Assembly (NCBI RefSeq): GCF_900106035.1
Contig: NZ_FNUC01000004.1
Location: 1,054,001-1,118,000, forward strand
From: Jiangella alba
Lineage (GTDB): Bacteria > Actinomycetota > Actinomycetes > Jiangellales > Jiangellaceae
Reading direction: 5' to 3'
Length of the DNA: 64,000 bases
The notes beneath the pieces were generated by a model. That model worked only from the letters and a program-made list of their open reading frames with translations, had not been told where the DNA came from and ran no database searches. Position 1 is the stretch's first letter. The number at the start of each line of letters is the position of its first letter. This document shows positions 52,448 to 62,070 of the stretch, piece after piece. Position numbers and translations under genes: made by a program.

Positions 52448-53428
52448 TCAGACGAGCACGACCTTGCCCGTCGTCTGCCGGGACTCGAGGGCGGAGTGGG
52501 CGTCGGCGGCGCGTTCGAGCGGGAACCGGTGCACCAACGGGACCAGCCGGCCGGCGGCGGCTTCGGCGAGCGCCCGCGTCTCCAGTCCGCGCAGGAATCC
52601 GGGCCGCCCGACCTGGTGCCGGCTGATCGGCCACGACGCCGTCAGGGCACGCTCGACGAGGTCGGAGGAGGCGAAGGGGAGGATCTCTCCGGACGACCAC
52701 CCGAACATGACGAGCCGTCCGCCGGCGCCGAGGAGGTCCATGGCCGCGAGTCCGAGCGGGCCGCCGACGCCGTCGAGGAGCAGGGTCGGGGCGAGCGGGC
52801 CGAGGGCGGCGCGGACGTGGTCCGGCCAGGCCGGATCGGTGTAGTCGACGGCGTGCGTGGCGCCGAGGTCGCGGACCTGCCGCACCTTCGCCGGACCCCC
52901 GGCCGCCCCGACGACGACGGCGCCGGCGTTGCGCCCCGCCTGGACGAGGAGGCTGCCCACCCCACCCGCCGCGGCCGTGACCAGAACCACGTCATCGCTG
53001 GTCAGGAAGGCGCGGTCCAGGACACCGACCGTCGTCCGCCCGGTCCCGATCATCGCCACCGCGGCGTCGGCGCCGAGCCCGTCCGGCAGCACGTGCGCCG
53101 ACTCGGCCGCCACGACCGCCAGCCGCGCGTACCCGGCGCTGGCCTGACCGAGGTGCGCCACGACCCGCCGGCCCACCCACGCCGGGTCGACGCCGTCGCC
53201 CACGGAGTCCACGGCGCCGGCGACCTCACGGCCGGGGATCGCCGGCAGCGCCGGCAACGGCAGCGGACCGCCGCCGCCCTGACCCGAGCGCAGCGTCGTG
53301 TCGATCAGGTGCACGCCGCTGGCCTCGACGGCGACGCGCAGCTGGCCGGCCGCCGGCACCGGATCGGGCACCTCCTCGTAGCGCAGGTTCTCGGCCGGGC
53401 CGAACTCGTGCAGACGGATCGCGTGCAT
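52448..53428 (-). CDS. NADPH:quinone-reductase-like medium-chain dehydrogenase
   Basis: A 326-aa zinc-independent MDR enzyme. The GroES-like half opens [22 protein letters not shown], and the Rossmann half has [22 protein letters not shown]-terminal [24 protein letters not shown] is typical of Qor. It reduces quinones or enones with NADPH. The promoter (TTGACC, 19-bp spacer, TAGCGT) contains a SoxR box, so it is very probably a SoxR target induced by redox-active compounds. Confidence 0.92.
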   Translation of the reverse strand: MHAIRLHEFGPAENLRYEEVPDPVPAAGQLRVAVEASGVHLIDTTLRSGQGGGGPLPLPALPAIPGREVAGAVDSVGDGVDPAWVGRRVVAHLGQASAGYARLAVVAAESAHVLPDGLGADAAVAMIGTGRTTVGVLDRAFLTSDDVVLVTAAAGGVGSLLVQAGRNAGAVVVGAAGGPAKVRQVRDLGATHAVDYTDPAWPDHVRAALGPLAPTLLLDGVGGPLGLAAMDLLGAGGRLVMFGWSSGEILPFASSDLVERALTASWPISRHQVGRPGFLRGLETRALAEAAAGRLVPLVHRFPLERAADAHSALESRQTTGKVVLV

Positions 53429-53505
53429 CAGGGTCCTCCGCGTCGTGGCGCCGCCGACCGAATCAGCAGGCGCGGCGCCCGTTGGCTTCGCATGCTGTCA
53501 CCGCT

Positions 53506-53536
53506 ACGCTAAAACCTGAATCTAAGTTGAGGTCAA
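53506..53536 (-). promoter_or_regulatory. SoxR-controlled promoter of the quinone reductase
   Basis: On the minus strand TTGACC (53536-53531) and TAGCGT (53511-53506) are 19 bp apart, the long spacer typical of MerR-family activation. The 18-bp dyad CCTGAATCTAAGTTGAGG (53515-53532) fills it and matches the SoxR consensus CCTCAAGTTAACTTGAGG at 14 of 18 positions. soxR starts 22 bp away on the other strand. Confidence 0.85.
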
Positions 53537-53553
53537 GTCGAGGAGCCGCCGCC

Positions 53554-54030
53554 GTGGACACCGTCGCGTGGAACAAGTCCGAGCTGACCGTCGGCGAGCT
53601 GTCCCAACGCAGCGGCGTCGCGGTGTCGGCGCTGCACTTCTACGAGCGGCAGGGCCTGATCACGTCCCGGCGCACCTCGGGCAACCAGCGACGATACAAG
53701 CGTGCGGTGCTGCGACGGGTCGCGCTGATCCGCATCGCCCAGCGAGTCGGTATCCCGCTCGCCGAGATCAACCACGCGTTGGCCTGCCTGCCCGACGGCC
53801 GCACGCCCAATCAGAAGGACTGGGCGGAGCTGTCCTCACAGTGGCAGGCCGACCTCGACGCACGCATCCGGCGGCTGCAGCAACTGCGCGACGACTTCAC
53901 CGACTGCATCGGCTGCGGCTGCCTGTCGCTGCGCAACTGCAGGCTGGCGAACATGCACGACGAGCTGGGGGAGCACGGTCCGGGACCGCGGCGGCTGATC
54001 GAGGACGACGACGGGGTCTGCTGCGACTGA
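53554..54030 (+). CDS. soxR: Redox-sensitive transcriptional activator SoxR
   Basis: A 158-aa MerR-family regulator. The HTH ([26 protein letters not shown]) and dimerisation helix precede the [2Fe-2S] ligands [12 protein letters not shown]. Oxidation of the cluster by redox-active metabolites turns on the target. GTG 53554 has GGAG ten bases upstream; the frame is open 24 codons further but would run through the operator. Divergent target is the quinone reductase, as in other actinomycetes where SoxR has no SoxS. Confidence 0.95.
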   Translation: MDTVAWNKSELTVGELSQRSGVAVSALHFYERQGLITSRRTSGNQRRYKRAVLRRVALIRIAQRVGIPLAEINHALACLPDGRTPNQKDWAELSSQWQADLDARIRRLQQLRDDFTDCIGCGCLSLRNCRLANMHDELGEHGPGPRRLIEDDDGVCCD

Positions 54031-54092
54031 CCGGCCGGCCGAGGTACGGCGACCCGGCAACCCGGCGACACAGCCGGCCGACGGCCAGGCGG

Positions 54093-56000
54093 TCAGCCGT
54101 CCGACCCTCCCGCACCGGCGATGACCTGCTCGCACGCCAGCAGCAGCACCCCGGCGCTCCACGCGTGCGACAGCGTCAGCACCATGCCCTTCGGCTGGAA
54201 GCACTCGGTCTGGTAGTAGCGCTCGGTGATCATGCCGCGGTACGAGTTCAGCTCACCGTCGGCGGTCGCGAGCAGTTGGCGGAAGCAGTCCAGCGCCTCG
54301 TCGGCGCGCTCGCGATAGTGCGGGTCGCCGGTCGCGGCGGAGAGCTCGGCGAGCTCGCGCGTGCATACCAGCCCGTACGCGTGCAGATGCTGGTTGGACG
54401 GCGACGCCTGGTCGCCGCCGCGGGTGGCGAAGCCGTAGACGCCGAGCGGCGTGCGGGGGGCGAACCGCACGTTGTAGGTGTAACGAAACGTCAGCATCCA
54501 GTCCGCGGCCCGGCGCGCAAGCGAGAGCCAGCGCGGGTCGCTCGTCCGCCGGTGCAGCGCCACGTACGCCATGACCGCCGCGTAGCCGTCCTCCGACGTC
54601 GGCGCGAGGTCGACGTCCTCGGGGGCGCCATGGATGAACTCGCGCTCGACGAACCGCGCGTAGTACTCGCCGGCCCGGACGGCGGCCGCCAGGTACGAGC
54701 CGTCGTCGTCGAGACGAGCGGCCGAGCAGAACGCCGCGATCCAGGTCAGCCCGGACGCGCCGGCCCACGACAGCACCCGTCCGTCGGCGGCGTCATGGAC
54801 GGAGCCGAGGTTGCCGTCGGCGCGCTGCCGGTCGCGGACGACGTCCAGGTTGGACCGCGCCGCGGCCGCCCAGGTCGCACGCTCGTCGACCTCCAGCGCC
54901 CGCAGCAGGAACAGCGTCGCCTCGCCGAGGGTCCGCGCGTGCAGACCGCCCCGGATCGGCGTCCAGCTCTGCGTCCACCCGCCGGCCCGCTCCCACCGTC
55001 CCCAGAACGTGCCGGACGGCGACAGGTTCGCGCAGCAGAAGTCGATGACCCGCGTCGCCGCGTCCACGGCCGGCACCGACCCCGTCCGCCGGCCGTGCGC
55101 CAGCAGCGCGTACGCCCACGGGATGCCGCTCACCCAGCCGACGTGCATGGCCTGACGGTCGACGGGGCGGCCGTCGCCGCCGGTGACCTCGCGGTCGAAG
55201 CCGACGGTCTCCAGCAGCACGCCGGGATCGGGGTCGTAGTGCCAGCGGACCAGTCCCTCGGCGGCGATGTCGGCCGCCTCGGGCACCGTCACCCACGGCG
55301 TGACGGGATGCAGCGGGCGGCTCCGCTCGTGGAGGGCGCGCAGGATCGGCGCGTAGGCATGGCGGTCGGCCGGCAACGTCGCGACGACGGCCCGCAGCTC
55401 GACCCGTCCACCCGGCCCCCAGGTGTACGTCGCCGAGGTCGCGGGCAGCGGCGTCGCGGACCCGTAGTAGGTGACCGGGTCCTCGCGGAACGGGAACACG
55501 ACGTGCACCTCGGCCACGTCGCCGCGATGGGCGAGCCCGACGCCGGTCGGTCCGGCCGGCGAGGTCTCGTCCGTCCCGATCATCGTCCCGCCGGACGCGC
55601 CCCAGGCGAAGGCCGCCGGGGTCGCGGCGCGGTCGGACCGGAACGACCAGTGGTCGCTGACCATGCCGGCCGGGTCGTCGGCGCCGGCCTCGAACCGCGG
55701 GAACCGGCGGTCGCAGTCGGCGGGACGGTTCTCGCCGTAGAACAGGCCGGGGATCAGCCACCACGGCTCGGCCGCGTCGGCGACGGCCGCGACCAGGCGC
55801 AGGTGCCCGGTGAACGGCGCGCTCACGGCCACGGACAGCGTGACGTCGACCAGCCCGGCAGCGCTCGGCGGCCCGGTCGTCACATCGACGGTGAACGGGC
55901 CGGCGACGACCTCGCCCGCAGTTCCGGCCGCCGCCCCCACCACCGTCCCGCCGGCGTCGATTGCCTCCAGCCGCAGGACCGGCGCCGGCTCAGTCGTCAT
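54093..56000 (-). CDS. Glycosidase-like (alpha/alpha)6-barrel protein
   Basis: A 635-aa protein, last in the ROK-SIS-GH38 operon. An N-terminal beta-sandwich region (1-215) precedes a helical barrel (230-620) with WVSGIPWAYALLAHG, FWGRWERAGGWTQSWTP, SWAGASGLTWIAAFC and SEDGYAAVMAYVALHRRTSD. This resembles unsaturated-glucuronyl or mannan-type hydrolases of the alpha/alpha-barrel class. I cannot fix a GH family or catalytic pair. Its ATG lies 11 bases inside the GH38 gene, so they are coupled. Confidence 0.8.
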   Translation of the reverse strand: MTTEPAPVLRLEAIDAGGTVVGAAAGTAGEVVAGPFTVDVTTGPPSAAGLVDVTLSVAVSAPFTGHLRLVAAVADAAEPWWLIPGLFYGENRPADCDRRFPRFEAGADDPAGMVSDHWSFRSDRAATPAAFAWGASGGTMIGTDETSPAGPTGVGLAHRGDVAEVHVVFPFREDPVTYYGSATPLPATSATYTWGPGGRVELRAVVATLPADRHAYAPILRALHERSRPLHPVTPWVTVPEAADIAAEGLVRWHYDPDPGVLLETVGFDREVTGGDGRPVDRQAMHVGWVSGIPWAYALLAHGRRTGSVPAVDAATRVIDFCCANLSPSGTFWGRWERAGGWTQSWTPIRGGLHARTLGEATLFLLRALEVDERATWAAAARSNLDVVRDRQRADGNLGSVHDAADGRVLSWAGASGLTWIAAFCSAARLDDDGSYLAAAVRAGEYYARFVEREFIHGAPEDVDLAPTSEDGYAAVMAYVALHRRTSDPRWLSLARRAADWMLTFRYTYNVRFAPRTPLGVYGFATRGGDQASPSNQHLHAYGLVCTRELAELSAATGDPHYRERADEALDCFRQLLATADGELNSYRGMITERYYQTECFQPKGMVLTLSHAWSAGVLLLACEQVIAGAGGSDG

Positions 56001-58530
56001 CGGACGGCGAACCGGGAACCTCGGCGTCGACCGGCCACTCGAGCAGGTCGACGCCGACGACCGGCGCGGCGGGATCGCGCGGGACCCGGAACGTCCGCAG
56101 TTGGTACGGCCCGAAGTCCGCCTCGACGACCCGTTCGACCAGCGGCAGCGCCAGCCGCGCGGCCGTCACCGCCGTCCCCGTCGTCTCGACGGCGCGGACG
56201 ATGAGGTCGGGCGCGGCCGGGTCGCCGTTCTCGCCGCCCTTGACCGCGGTGATCAGCACCGGTCCGTCGTCGGCCGCAAAGCTCCCGGTGGCGGGCAGCG
56301 AGCCGTCGTGCGAGCTCTCCAGCATCGCCCGCGGCGCCGAGCCGAGCACCGCCGCCCGCCGGGTGAGGCTCGCGGCCCGCCAGTCGCCGGCGTGCGGGAC
56401 CAGCAGGTACGTGAACCGCTGCACGCCCTGGTCCTGGAACGAGTAGAAGCCGTCGGGGTCGAGCAGCCGCGGGTCGTGCCACGAGTAGACCGGGCTGCGG
56501 ACCGCCGTGATGCCGATGGACGGCGACGCCCCGGCCGACGCCGGTGACACGTCGTAGCCGTGCTTGGCGTTGTTCACCACGGCGAGCCCCGCCCCGCCCG
56601 AGCTGAGGTCGACCCACGACTGCCCGGGCTCCTCGGCGCCGTCGACCGGCCGCCGCAGCGTCGCGAACGGGATCTCGTAGGTCGCCTCCGGGTCGGCCAG
56701 CGCGACCGGGAACCGCAGCTTGAGCAGGTGCGCCTGCTCGCGCCAGTCGATCGTGACCCGCACCTCGAGCTCGTCGGCACCCTGACGGAGGATGAACTCC
56801 TCGGTCATGGTGGACCGGCCCCACGACCGCTCCACCCGCAGCCGGGCCCGCTCCGGACCGCTCTCGCGCAGCACGATGCGGGTCGTCTTCATCGCCTCGC
56901 CCGGCCACGCGTAGGTCACGACGCCGTGACCCCAGGTGTCCGTCGGGTCCTCGCTGACCTGGGTGTGCTCGCCCGCGGCGCCGGCGACGAGGTCGACCCC
57001 CGTGCGCTTGTCGAGCAGGCTCGACAGCCAGCCGGTGGACGGGTCCAGCTCGGCGCGCAGCAGGTCGTTCTCGAGGACCGTCTCGGATGCGCTCAGCGTG
57101 CCCGGCGCGGCGCCATCGGCCCACGTCAGGCTGCCGGCGGTCCTGGGAAGCAGCCGATACAGGCGATAGCCCAGCGGCGGCAGGTCGGCCCGGAACACGA
57201 CGGCGCCGCGGCCCTTGTCGTTCGTCGTCGCCACGGACTGGGTTCGCTGCGACGGCACCAGCCCGCCGTCCGCGTCGACCACGTGCACGCCGGTCGGCTG
57301 CACGCCGTACTGCAGCTCGATGTCGGTCGAGACCGGCCACGGGTGCGGGTTGAAGACGAGCACCGGCTGGGTGCCGTCCTCGAACGGGACGGCGACGTCG
57401 CGGGCGATGCGGTTGTGGACGCGGGTGATGATCCGCTTCGCGATGGCGACCGCCTCGCCGAGCTGGTCACGAGCGTCGTCGTAGGCCGGCTCGATCGCGG
57501 ATCCGGGCAGGGTGTCGTGGAACTGGTTGAACAGGAGCTGCTTCCACGCGTGCCCCAGCTCGTCGCGCGGGTAGGCGTCGCCGTGCACGACGGAGCCGAC
57601 GGCGGCCCAGCGCTCCGCCGACAGCAGCGCCGCCTGGGCCCGTCGCACCCACTGCTTGATGCCGGAGTGCGCCGAATAGCAGCCGGACGCGTGATGCTGC
57701 AGGTCGTCGCGCCAGACCCGCAGCCCGGAGGCCCTGCCGCGGGCGATCAGCTCGTCGAAGTAGCGGCGCGGCGACGACATGATCATCCTTCCGTACGAAC
57801 CCCGCTGGTCGTGGCGGTGGATGGACTCGATGTTGGCCTTCGTCGGTCCGCCGCCGTGGTTGCCGACGCCGTAGAAGATCATGACATCGCCGAGCGAGCG
57901 GTCCAGCTGGCCCAGCGACTTCTCCGTCTGGTGCGCGACGTCGCCCGGCGGGCTGCAGTACTCGAACGGGATGCGGTACGCCAGCACGCGGCTGCCGTCC
58001 GGCGCCTCCCACCAGAACGCCGTCCCGTCGAGGTCGCTCTCGTGCGGGCCGGGGCGCAGGAACGTGTAGGAGTCCATCCGCTGGCCGCGCAGGACGGCAG
58101 GCAGCATGGCGTTGTGCCCGAACGGGTCCGCGTTCATGCCGACGGTCGCGATGACGCCGAACTTCTCGTGCAGATAGCGCTGCCCGTACAGGCCCTGGCG
58201 GACGAACGACTCGCCGCCGGGCACGTTGCAGTCGGGCTCGACCCACCAGCCGCCCGTCATGACCCAGCGGCCCTCGGCGACCCGCTCACGGATGCGCTCG
58301 AACAGCTCCGGATCCTGCTCCTCGACCCACGCCAGCAGCACGATCTGATCGCAGGTGAAGACGAAGTCCGGATACTCGTCCATGCGCTGGATCGCCGACC
58401 AGAACGTCGCCCGTGCCTCCTGGTAGCCCTCCTGCCACGGCCACAGCCACACCGGGTCGAGGTGTGCGTTGCCCACCATGTGCAGCGTGCGCCGGCGCAT
58501 GGCCGGCGGCCGGAAGTCGTCGGTGCTCAT
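55990..58530 (-). CDS. Glycoside hydrolase family 38 alpha-mannosidase
   Basis: An 846-aa GH38 enzyme, retaining and zinc-dependent. NAHLDPVWLWPWQEG supplies the zinc ligands His23 and Asp25, and the nucleophile is Asp135 in GMNADPFGHN. A three-helix middle domain and a long C-terminal beta-sandwich (from about 400) follow. No signal peptide, so it is cytosolic and would work on imported mannosides. Overlaps the SIS gene stop by four bases. Confidence 0.93.
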   Translation of the reverse strand: MSTDDFRPPAMRRRTLHMVGNAHLDPVWLWPWQEGYQEARATFWSAIQRMDEYPDFVFTCDQIVLLAWVEEQDPELFERIRERVAEGRWVMTGGWWVEPDCNVPGGESFVRQGLYGQRYLHEKFGVIATVGMNADPFGHNAMLPAVLRGQRMDSYTFLRPGPHESDLDGTAFWWEAPDGSRVLAYRIPFEYCSPPGDVAHQTEKSLGQLDRSLGDVMIFYGVGNHGGGPTKANIESIHRHDQRGSYGRMIMSSPRRYFDELIARGRASGLRVWRDDLQHHASGCYSAHSGIKQWVRRAQAALLSAERWAAVGSVVHGDAYPRDELGHAWKQLLFNQFHDTLPGSAIEPAYDDARDQLGEAVAIAKRIITRVHNRIARDVAVPFEDGTQPVLVFNPHPWPVSTDIELQYGVQPTGVHVVDADGGLVPSQRTQSVATTNDKGRGAVVFRADLPPLGYRLYRLLPRTAGSLTWADGAAPGTLSASETVLENDLLRAELDPSTGWLSSLLDKRTGVDLVAGAAGEHTQVSEDPTDTWGHGVVTYAWPGEAMKTTRIVLRESGPERARLRVERSWGRSTMTEEFILRQGADELEVRVTIDWREQAHLLKLRFPVALADPEATYEIPFATLRRPVDGAEEPGQSWVDLSSGGAGLAVVNNAKHGYDVSPASAGASPSIGITAVRSPVYSWHDPRLLDPDGFYSFQDQGVQRFTYLLVPHAGDWRAASLTRRAAVLGSAPRAMLESSHDGSLPATGSFAADDGPVLITAVKGGENGDPAAPDLIVRAVETTGTAVTAARLALPLVERVVEADFGPYQLRTFRVPRDPAAPVVGVDLLEWPVDAEVPGSPSDDD

Positions 58531-59123
58531 GCGGTCGGCTCCTCCGGTGCGCTCTCGGTGCCGGCGGCCCAGGCGTCGGCGATCTCGCTGATCAGGTGCA
58601 GGGCGAGCGTGTGCATCTCCTGGATGCGCGGCGTCTGGGTGGACGGCGCCAGCAGGACGTGGTCGGCGTACGCGCGGGCGGGTCCGCCGTCACCGCCGCC
58701 GAACAGCACCGTAGTGGCGCCGTTCTTGCGGGCGGCCTCCAGCCCGGCGACGACGTTCGGTGACCGGCCGCTGGTGGTGAACGCCGCGACGACGTCGCCC
58801 GGGCGGGCCAGCGCCTCGATCTGGCGGGCGACGGTGTCGGCGTAGGTGTAGTCGTTGGCGATGCAGGTCATGACGGTGGGGTCGGTGGTGAGCGTGACGG
58901 CCGGCAGCGGCCGGCGGTCGCGGTCGTAGTGACCGATCAGCTCGCCGGTGAAGTGCTGGGCGTCGGCCGCACTCCCGCCGTTGCCGAACGTGTAGAGGAC
59001 TCCGCCGGCGGCGAAGGCGCGGCAGATGAGATCGGCGACGTCGCGGATGCCGGGGAGCAGGGCGCGCATGGCCTCGGCGGCGACGACGTGATCGGCGAGG
59101 TGCCGTTCGAGCTGGTCAGGCAT
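58527..59123 (-). CDS. SIS-domain phosphosugar isomerase (GmhA/SIS_13-like)
   Basis: A 198-aa protein. TFGNGGSAADAQHFTGELIG is the sugar-phosphate-binding hallmark, and AAFTTSGRSPNVVAGLEAARKNG is the second SIS loop. It resembles D-sedoheptulose-7-phosphate isomerase, but in a mannosidase operon it more likely isomerises another sugar phosphate (inference). ATG 59123 lies eight bases inside the ROK gene end. Confidence 0.92.
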   Translation of the reverse strand: MPDQLERHLADHVVAAEAMRALLPGIRDVADLICRAFAAGGVLYTFGNGGSAADAQHFTGELIGHYDRDRRPLPAVTLTTDPTVMTCIANDYTYADTVARQIEALARPGDVVAAFTTSGRSPNVVAGLEAARKNGATTVLFGGGDGGPARAYADHVLLAPSTQTPRIQEMHTLALHLISEIADAWAAGTESAPEEPTA

Positions 59124-60519
59124 GGTCGTCCTCCCGTGCGGCCGACGTTTGCGGAGCGTGCGCCGCGCGGTCACCTGGCGCGTCCGCTGCGTGCGGCGCG
59201 TGCGGCGCGTGCGACCGGTCCGCCGCGTGCGGCCCGTGCGGCGCGTCCAGCCCATGCGGCGCGTCCAGCCCATGCGGCGCGTCCAGCCCATGCGGCGCGT
59301 CCAGCCCGTGCGGCGCGGCCGACGCGGCCGACGCGGCCGGTGCATGCGGCCCGTCCGCTGCGTCGAGTGCGTCCAGTGCGACGACGCCGGCGCCGACGAC
59401 GCAGACGACGTCGCCGAGCCCTGCCAGCACGACGCGCGCCGCCTTCGCCGCGGGCGGCATGGCGTCGCGGGCGACCGCCTCGGCGACCGGGTCGAGCAGC
59501 ATCGCGCCGGCCCGGGTGACGCCGCCGCCGAGCACGACGAGGTCCGGCTCGAACACGTTCACCAGATCGGTCACCGCCTGGCCCAGCACGTCGGTGGTCT
59601 CGGCCCAGATCTCCCGCGCGAACGCGTCGCCGGCCCGTGCCGCCGCGGCGACGTCGGCCGCCGTCAGCGACGTGGCGTCGGCGGGGTGAGGGTCGACGGT
59701 GGGGTGCGGGTCCGCAGGGCCCGGGTCCGCGGAGCGCGGGCCCGAGGGGCCGGGGTCCGCGTCGTGCGGGTCGGCTGGGCGCGGGTCCGCGGGGCGCAGG
59801 TCCGCGGGACGCGGGTCCGCGGGGCGCAGGTCCGCGGGACGCGGGTCCGCGGGGCCCGGGTCGGCAACGCGCAGGGATGAGGTCGCGCCGGCGCGCAGGC
59901 CCTCCGCCGCGCGCTCAGCGATGTTCGTCCCGGACACGTACGCCTCGAGACAGCCGCGGCGCCCGCACGAGCACGTCCGTCCGCCGGGACGGACCATGAG
60001 GTGGCCCAGCTCGCCGCCGTTGCCCGCGGCGCCCCGGTGCAGCCGTCCGTCGATGACCGCGCCTCCGCCGACGCCCGTCGAGATGGTCAGGTAGATCATC
60101 GTGCTCAGGCCGCGGGCCGCGCCGAACCGGTGCTCACCGAGCGCGGCCGCCGTCGCGTCGTTCTCGAGGTACGCCAGCACACCGAACTCCTGCCGCGTCA
60201 GCTCACCCAGCGGCACGTCGATCCAGCCCGGCAGGTGCGGCGGCGAGATGAGCACGCCGGTCGCGCTGTCGAGCGGGCCGCCGCACGAGATCCCGACGGC
60301 GGCGATCGGCTCGTCGAGCGCGGCTGCGGCGACGGCCCGGTGACCGAGGTCGAACAGCCGGCGGATGACCGTGTCCGGGCCCTCCCAGCGCCGCGTCGGC
60401 TCGACGATCAGGCCGTGCACCGCGCCGTCCGGCGTGACCACGCCGACGGCCAGCTTGGTGCCGCCGATGTCCAGCGACAGCACCGCCCGCCCCGATGCGC
60501 GGGAATCCTGCTCGTCCAT
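59116..60519 (-). CDS. ROK-family sugar kinase with two low-complexity repeat insertions
   Basis: A 467-aa ROK kinase, first in its operon. ATP motif LDIGGTKLAVG (Asp17), catalytic region LAYLENDATAAALGEH, and zinc motif GELGHLMVRPGGRTCSCGRRGCLEAY are intact. Between the zinc motif and the C-terminal domain is an insertion of about 55 residues of (A)DPRPADLRP-type repeats, and the C terminus ends in DAPHGL repeats and His/Ala-rich sequence. Normal ROK kinases are 300-320 aa. These repeats are in DNA units of 30 and 18 bp and should be unstable. Substrate may be N-acetylmannosamine, mannose or glucose. Confidence 0.9.
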   Translation of the reverse strand: MDEQDSRASGRAVLSLDIGGTKLAVGVVTPDGAVHGLIVEPTRRWEGPDTVIRRLFDLGHRAVAAAALDEPIAAVGISCGGPLDSATGVLISPPHLPGWIDVPLGELTRQEFGVLAYLENDATAAALGEHRFGAARGLSTMIYLTISTGVGGGAVIDGRLHRGAAGNGGELGHLMVRPGGRTCSCGRRGCLEAYVSGTNIAERAAEGLRAGATSSLRVADPGPADPRPADLRPADPRPADLRPADPRPADPHDADPGPSGPRSADPGPADPHPTVDPHPADATSLTAADVAAAARAGDAFAREIWAETTDVLGQAVTDLVNVFEPDLVVLGGGVTRAGAMLLDPVAEAVARDAMPPAAKAARVVLAGLGDVVCVVGAGVVALDALDAADGPHAPAASAASAAPHGLDAPHGLDAPHGLDAPHGLDAPHGPHAADRSHAPHAPHAADAPGDRAAHAPQTSAAREDDHA

Positions 60520-60576
60520 CCGGTCCGCTTCTCCGTCCCCGTCTCAGGGACGTCGGCCTCGGCGCCCCGCTCCACG

Positions 60577-60647
60577 TGGGATCGATCCCAGGTGGCCTCC
60601 GCATCATGACAAGTGCACCCTGACCGAGTCAAGAGGGATCGTTCCCA
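60577..60647 (-). promoter_or_regulatory. LacI-type operators flanking the ROK operon promoter
   Basis: Operator O1 TGGGATCGATCCCA (60577-60590) is a perfect 14-bp palindrome; O2 AGGGATCGTTCCCA (60634-60647) differs at two positions. Between them on the minus strand lies TTGACT (60632-60627) with a weak -10 (TCATGA) 17 bases on. O2 abuts the -35 and O1 lies downstream of the start, so binding would block or loop the promoter. Confidence 0.85.
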
Positions 60648-60717
60648 CAGGTGCATGGAGCCGGCGGTCTGAACGTGACTGCGTGAGGCCCGGAGGACGG
60701 GCGTCACCCAGGCGCAG

Positions 60718-60977
60718 TGCGGCGCTTCAGCCCGAGAGCGGCGCTCCAACGGGCCGGCGGTGCTCCAGGCGGCGAGCGGCGCTCCAACGGGACCGGCGGT
60801 GCTCCAGGCGGCGAGCGGCGCTCCAACGGACCGAGCGGCGCTTCAGCCCGAGAGCGGCGCTCCAACGGGCCGGCGGTGCTCCAGGCGGCGAGCGGCGCTC
60901 CAACGGGACCGAGCGGCGCTTCAGCCGGAGAGCGGCGCTCCAACGGACCGAGCGGCGCTTCAGCCGGAGAACGGCGG
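60718..60977. repeat. Intergenic tandem array of 19-20-bp units
   Basis: About 13 units starting GCGGCGCTYCA or GCGGTGCTCCA, alternating among three variants (…TTCAGCCCGAGA, …CCAACGGGCCG, …CCAGGCGGCGA). No unique spacers, so not CRISPR. It lies between the lacI stop (61015) and the ROK promoter and contains no credible gene. Confidence 0.9.
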
Positions 60978-61014
60978 AGGGGTGGGCGAGGGCCGCCCGT
61001 CGTGAGGACGGCCT

Positions 61015-62058
61015 TCAGACGGCGCGGGTGGACTGGCGATGCACGATCTGCGTCGGCATCATCACGGTCTCGGGGCCGGCGTCGGGGTCGGCGATGCGCT
61101 CCAGCAGCCGTCGTACCGCCGCGTGGCCCAGGGCGGCCTCGTCCTGCGCGACGGCGGTGAGCCCGGGCGTCACGAGGCTCATCCAGGGCGCGTCGTCGAA
61201 GGAGACGAGGGAGAGGTCGTCGGGGATGCGCAGCCCGAGGTCGTTCGCCGCCCGCCAGACGCCCTCGGCGAGGACGTTGTTGGCGGCGAACACGGCGGTC
61301 GGTCGCGAGGACGGCCGGAGCAGCGCCACCGCCGCGGCGCGGGAGGCGTCGACGTCCCAGCCGGAAGAGACGACGAGGTCGGCGTCCAGCGCGATGCCTG
61401 CCGCCGTCAGCGCCGCCTGGTACCCGGCATGGCGGTCGCGGCCGGTCGTCCACGTGGTCTCGTCGATGAACAGCGCGATGCGCCGGTGTCCGAGGCCGAT
61501 CAGTTCGGCGATGACCTGTGAGGACGCCCGATGGTTGTCGACGACGACGGCGTCGCAGGCGTCGGCGGCGAACTGACGGTCGACCTCGATGACGGGGATG
61601 CGGTGCCGGGACAGGTAGGTGGTGACGTCGGCGGAGACGGGGGTGACGACGACGCCGGCGACGCGGGTGGCGACGAACGTCTCGGCGGCCTCGACCTGGG
61701 CTTCCGCCGAGCCACCGTCCTCGGCGAGGACGAGGCTGTAGCCCTGGGTGCGGGCCGCCTGGCCGACGCCGGCCGCGAGGCGGGCGTAGAACGAGTTGCG
61801 CAGGTCCGAGACGAGCACGCCGAGCGACAGCGAGACCTGCTGCTTGAGGTACCGGGCGGTGGCGTCGGGCACGTAGCGCAGGTCGTCGGCGGCGGCCAGC
61901 ACACGTTCGCGCACGTCGGTGGCGACGTAGCCGCGCCCGGTCAGCGCCCGCGACGCGGTCGAGCGCGAGACCCCCGCGGCGGTGGCGACGTCCTTGATGG
62001 TGGCGCGGCGCTTCAGCTCGGCCGCTGCCGAGCCGTCACCGTTGACCCGACGACCCAC
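61015..62058 (-). CDS. LacI-family transcriptional repressor
   Basis: A 347-aa regulator. The HTH ATIKDVATAAGVSRSTASRALTGRG and hinge (TARYLKQQVS) precede a periplasmic-binding-type sugar domain with SLSLGVLVSDLRNSFYARLA, RIALFIDETTWTTGRD and FAANNVLAEG. GTG 62058 has GGGAGG six bases upstream. Operators of one type at 60577, 60634 and 63899 suggest it controls the ROK operon and the hydrolase/divergent gene pair. Confidence 0.94.
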   Translation of the reverse strand: MGRRVNGDGSAAAELKRRATIKDVATAAGVSRSTASRALTGRGYVATDVRERVLAAADDLRYVPDATARYLKQQVSLSLGVLVSDLRNSFYARLAAGVGQAARTQGYSLVLAEDGGSAEAQVEAAETFVATRVAGVVVTPVSADVTTYLSRHRIPVIEVDRQFAADACDAVVVDNHRASSQVIAELIGLGHRRIALFIDETTWTTGRDRHAGYQAALTAAGIALDADLVVSSGWDVDASRAAAVALLRPSSRPTAVFAANNVLAEGVWRAANDLGLRIPDDLSLVSFDDAPWMSLVTPGLTAVAQDEAALGHAAVRRLLERIADPDAGPETVMMPTQIVHRQSTRAV

Positions 62059-62070
62059 CTTGCGCCTCCC

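Noticed and set aside
60718-60977. A CRISPR array
   Set aside because: Units follow each other without unique spacers and there are no cas genes nearby.
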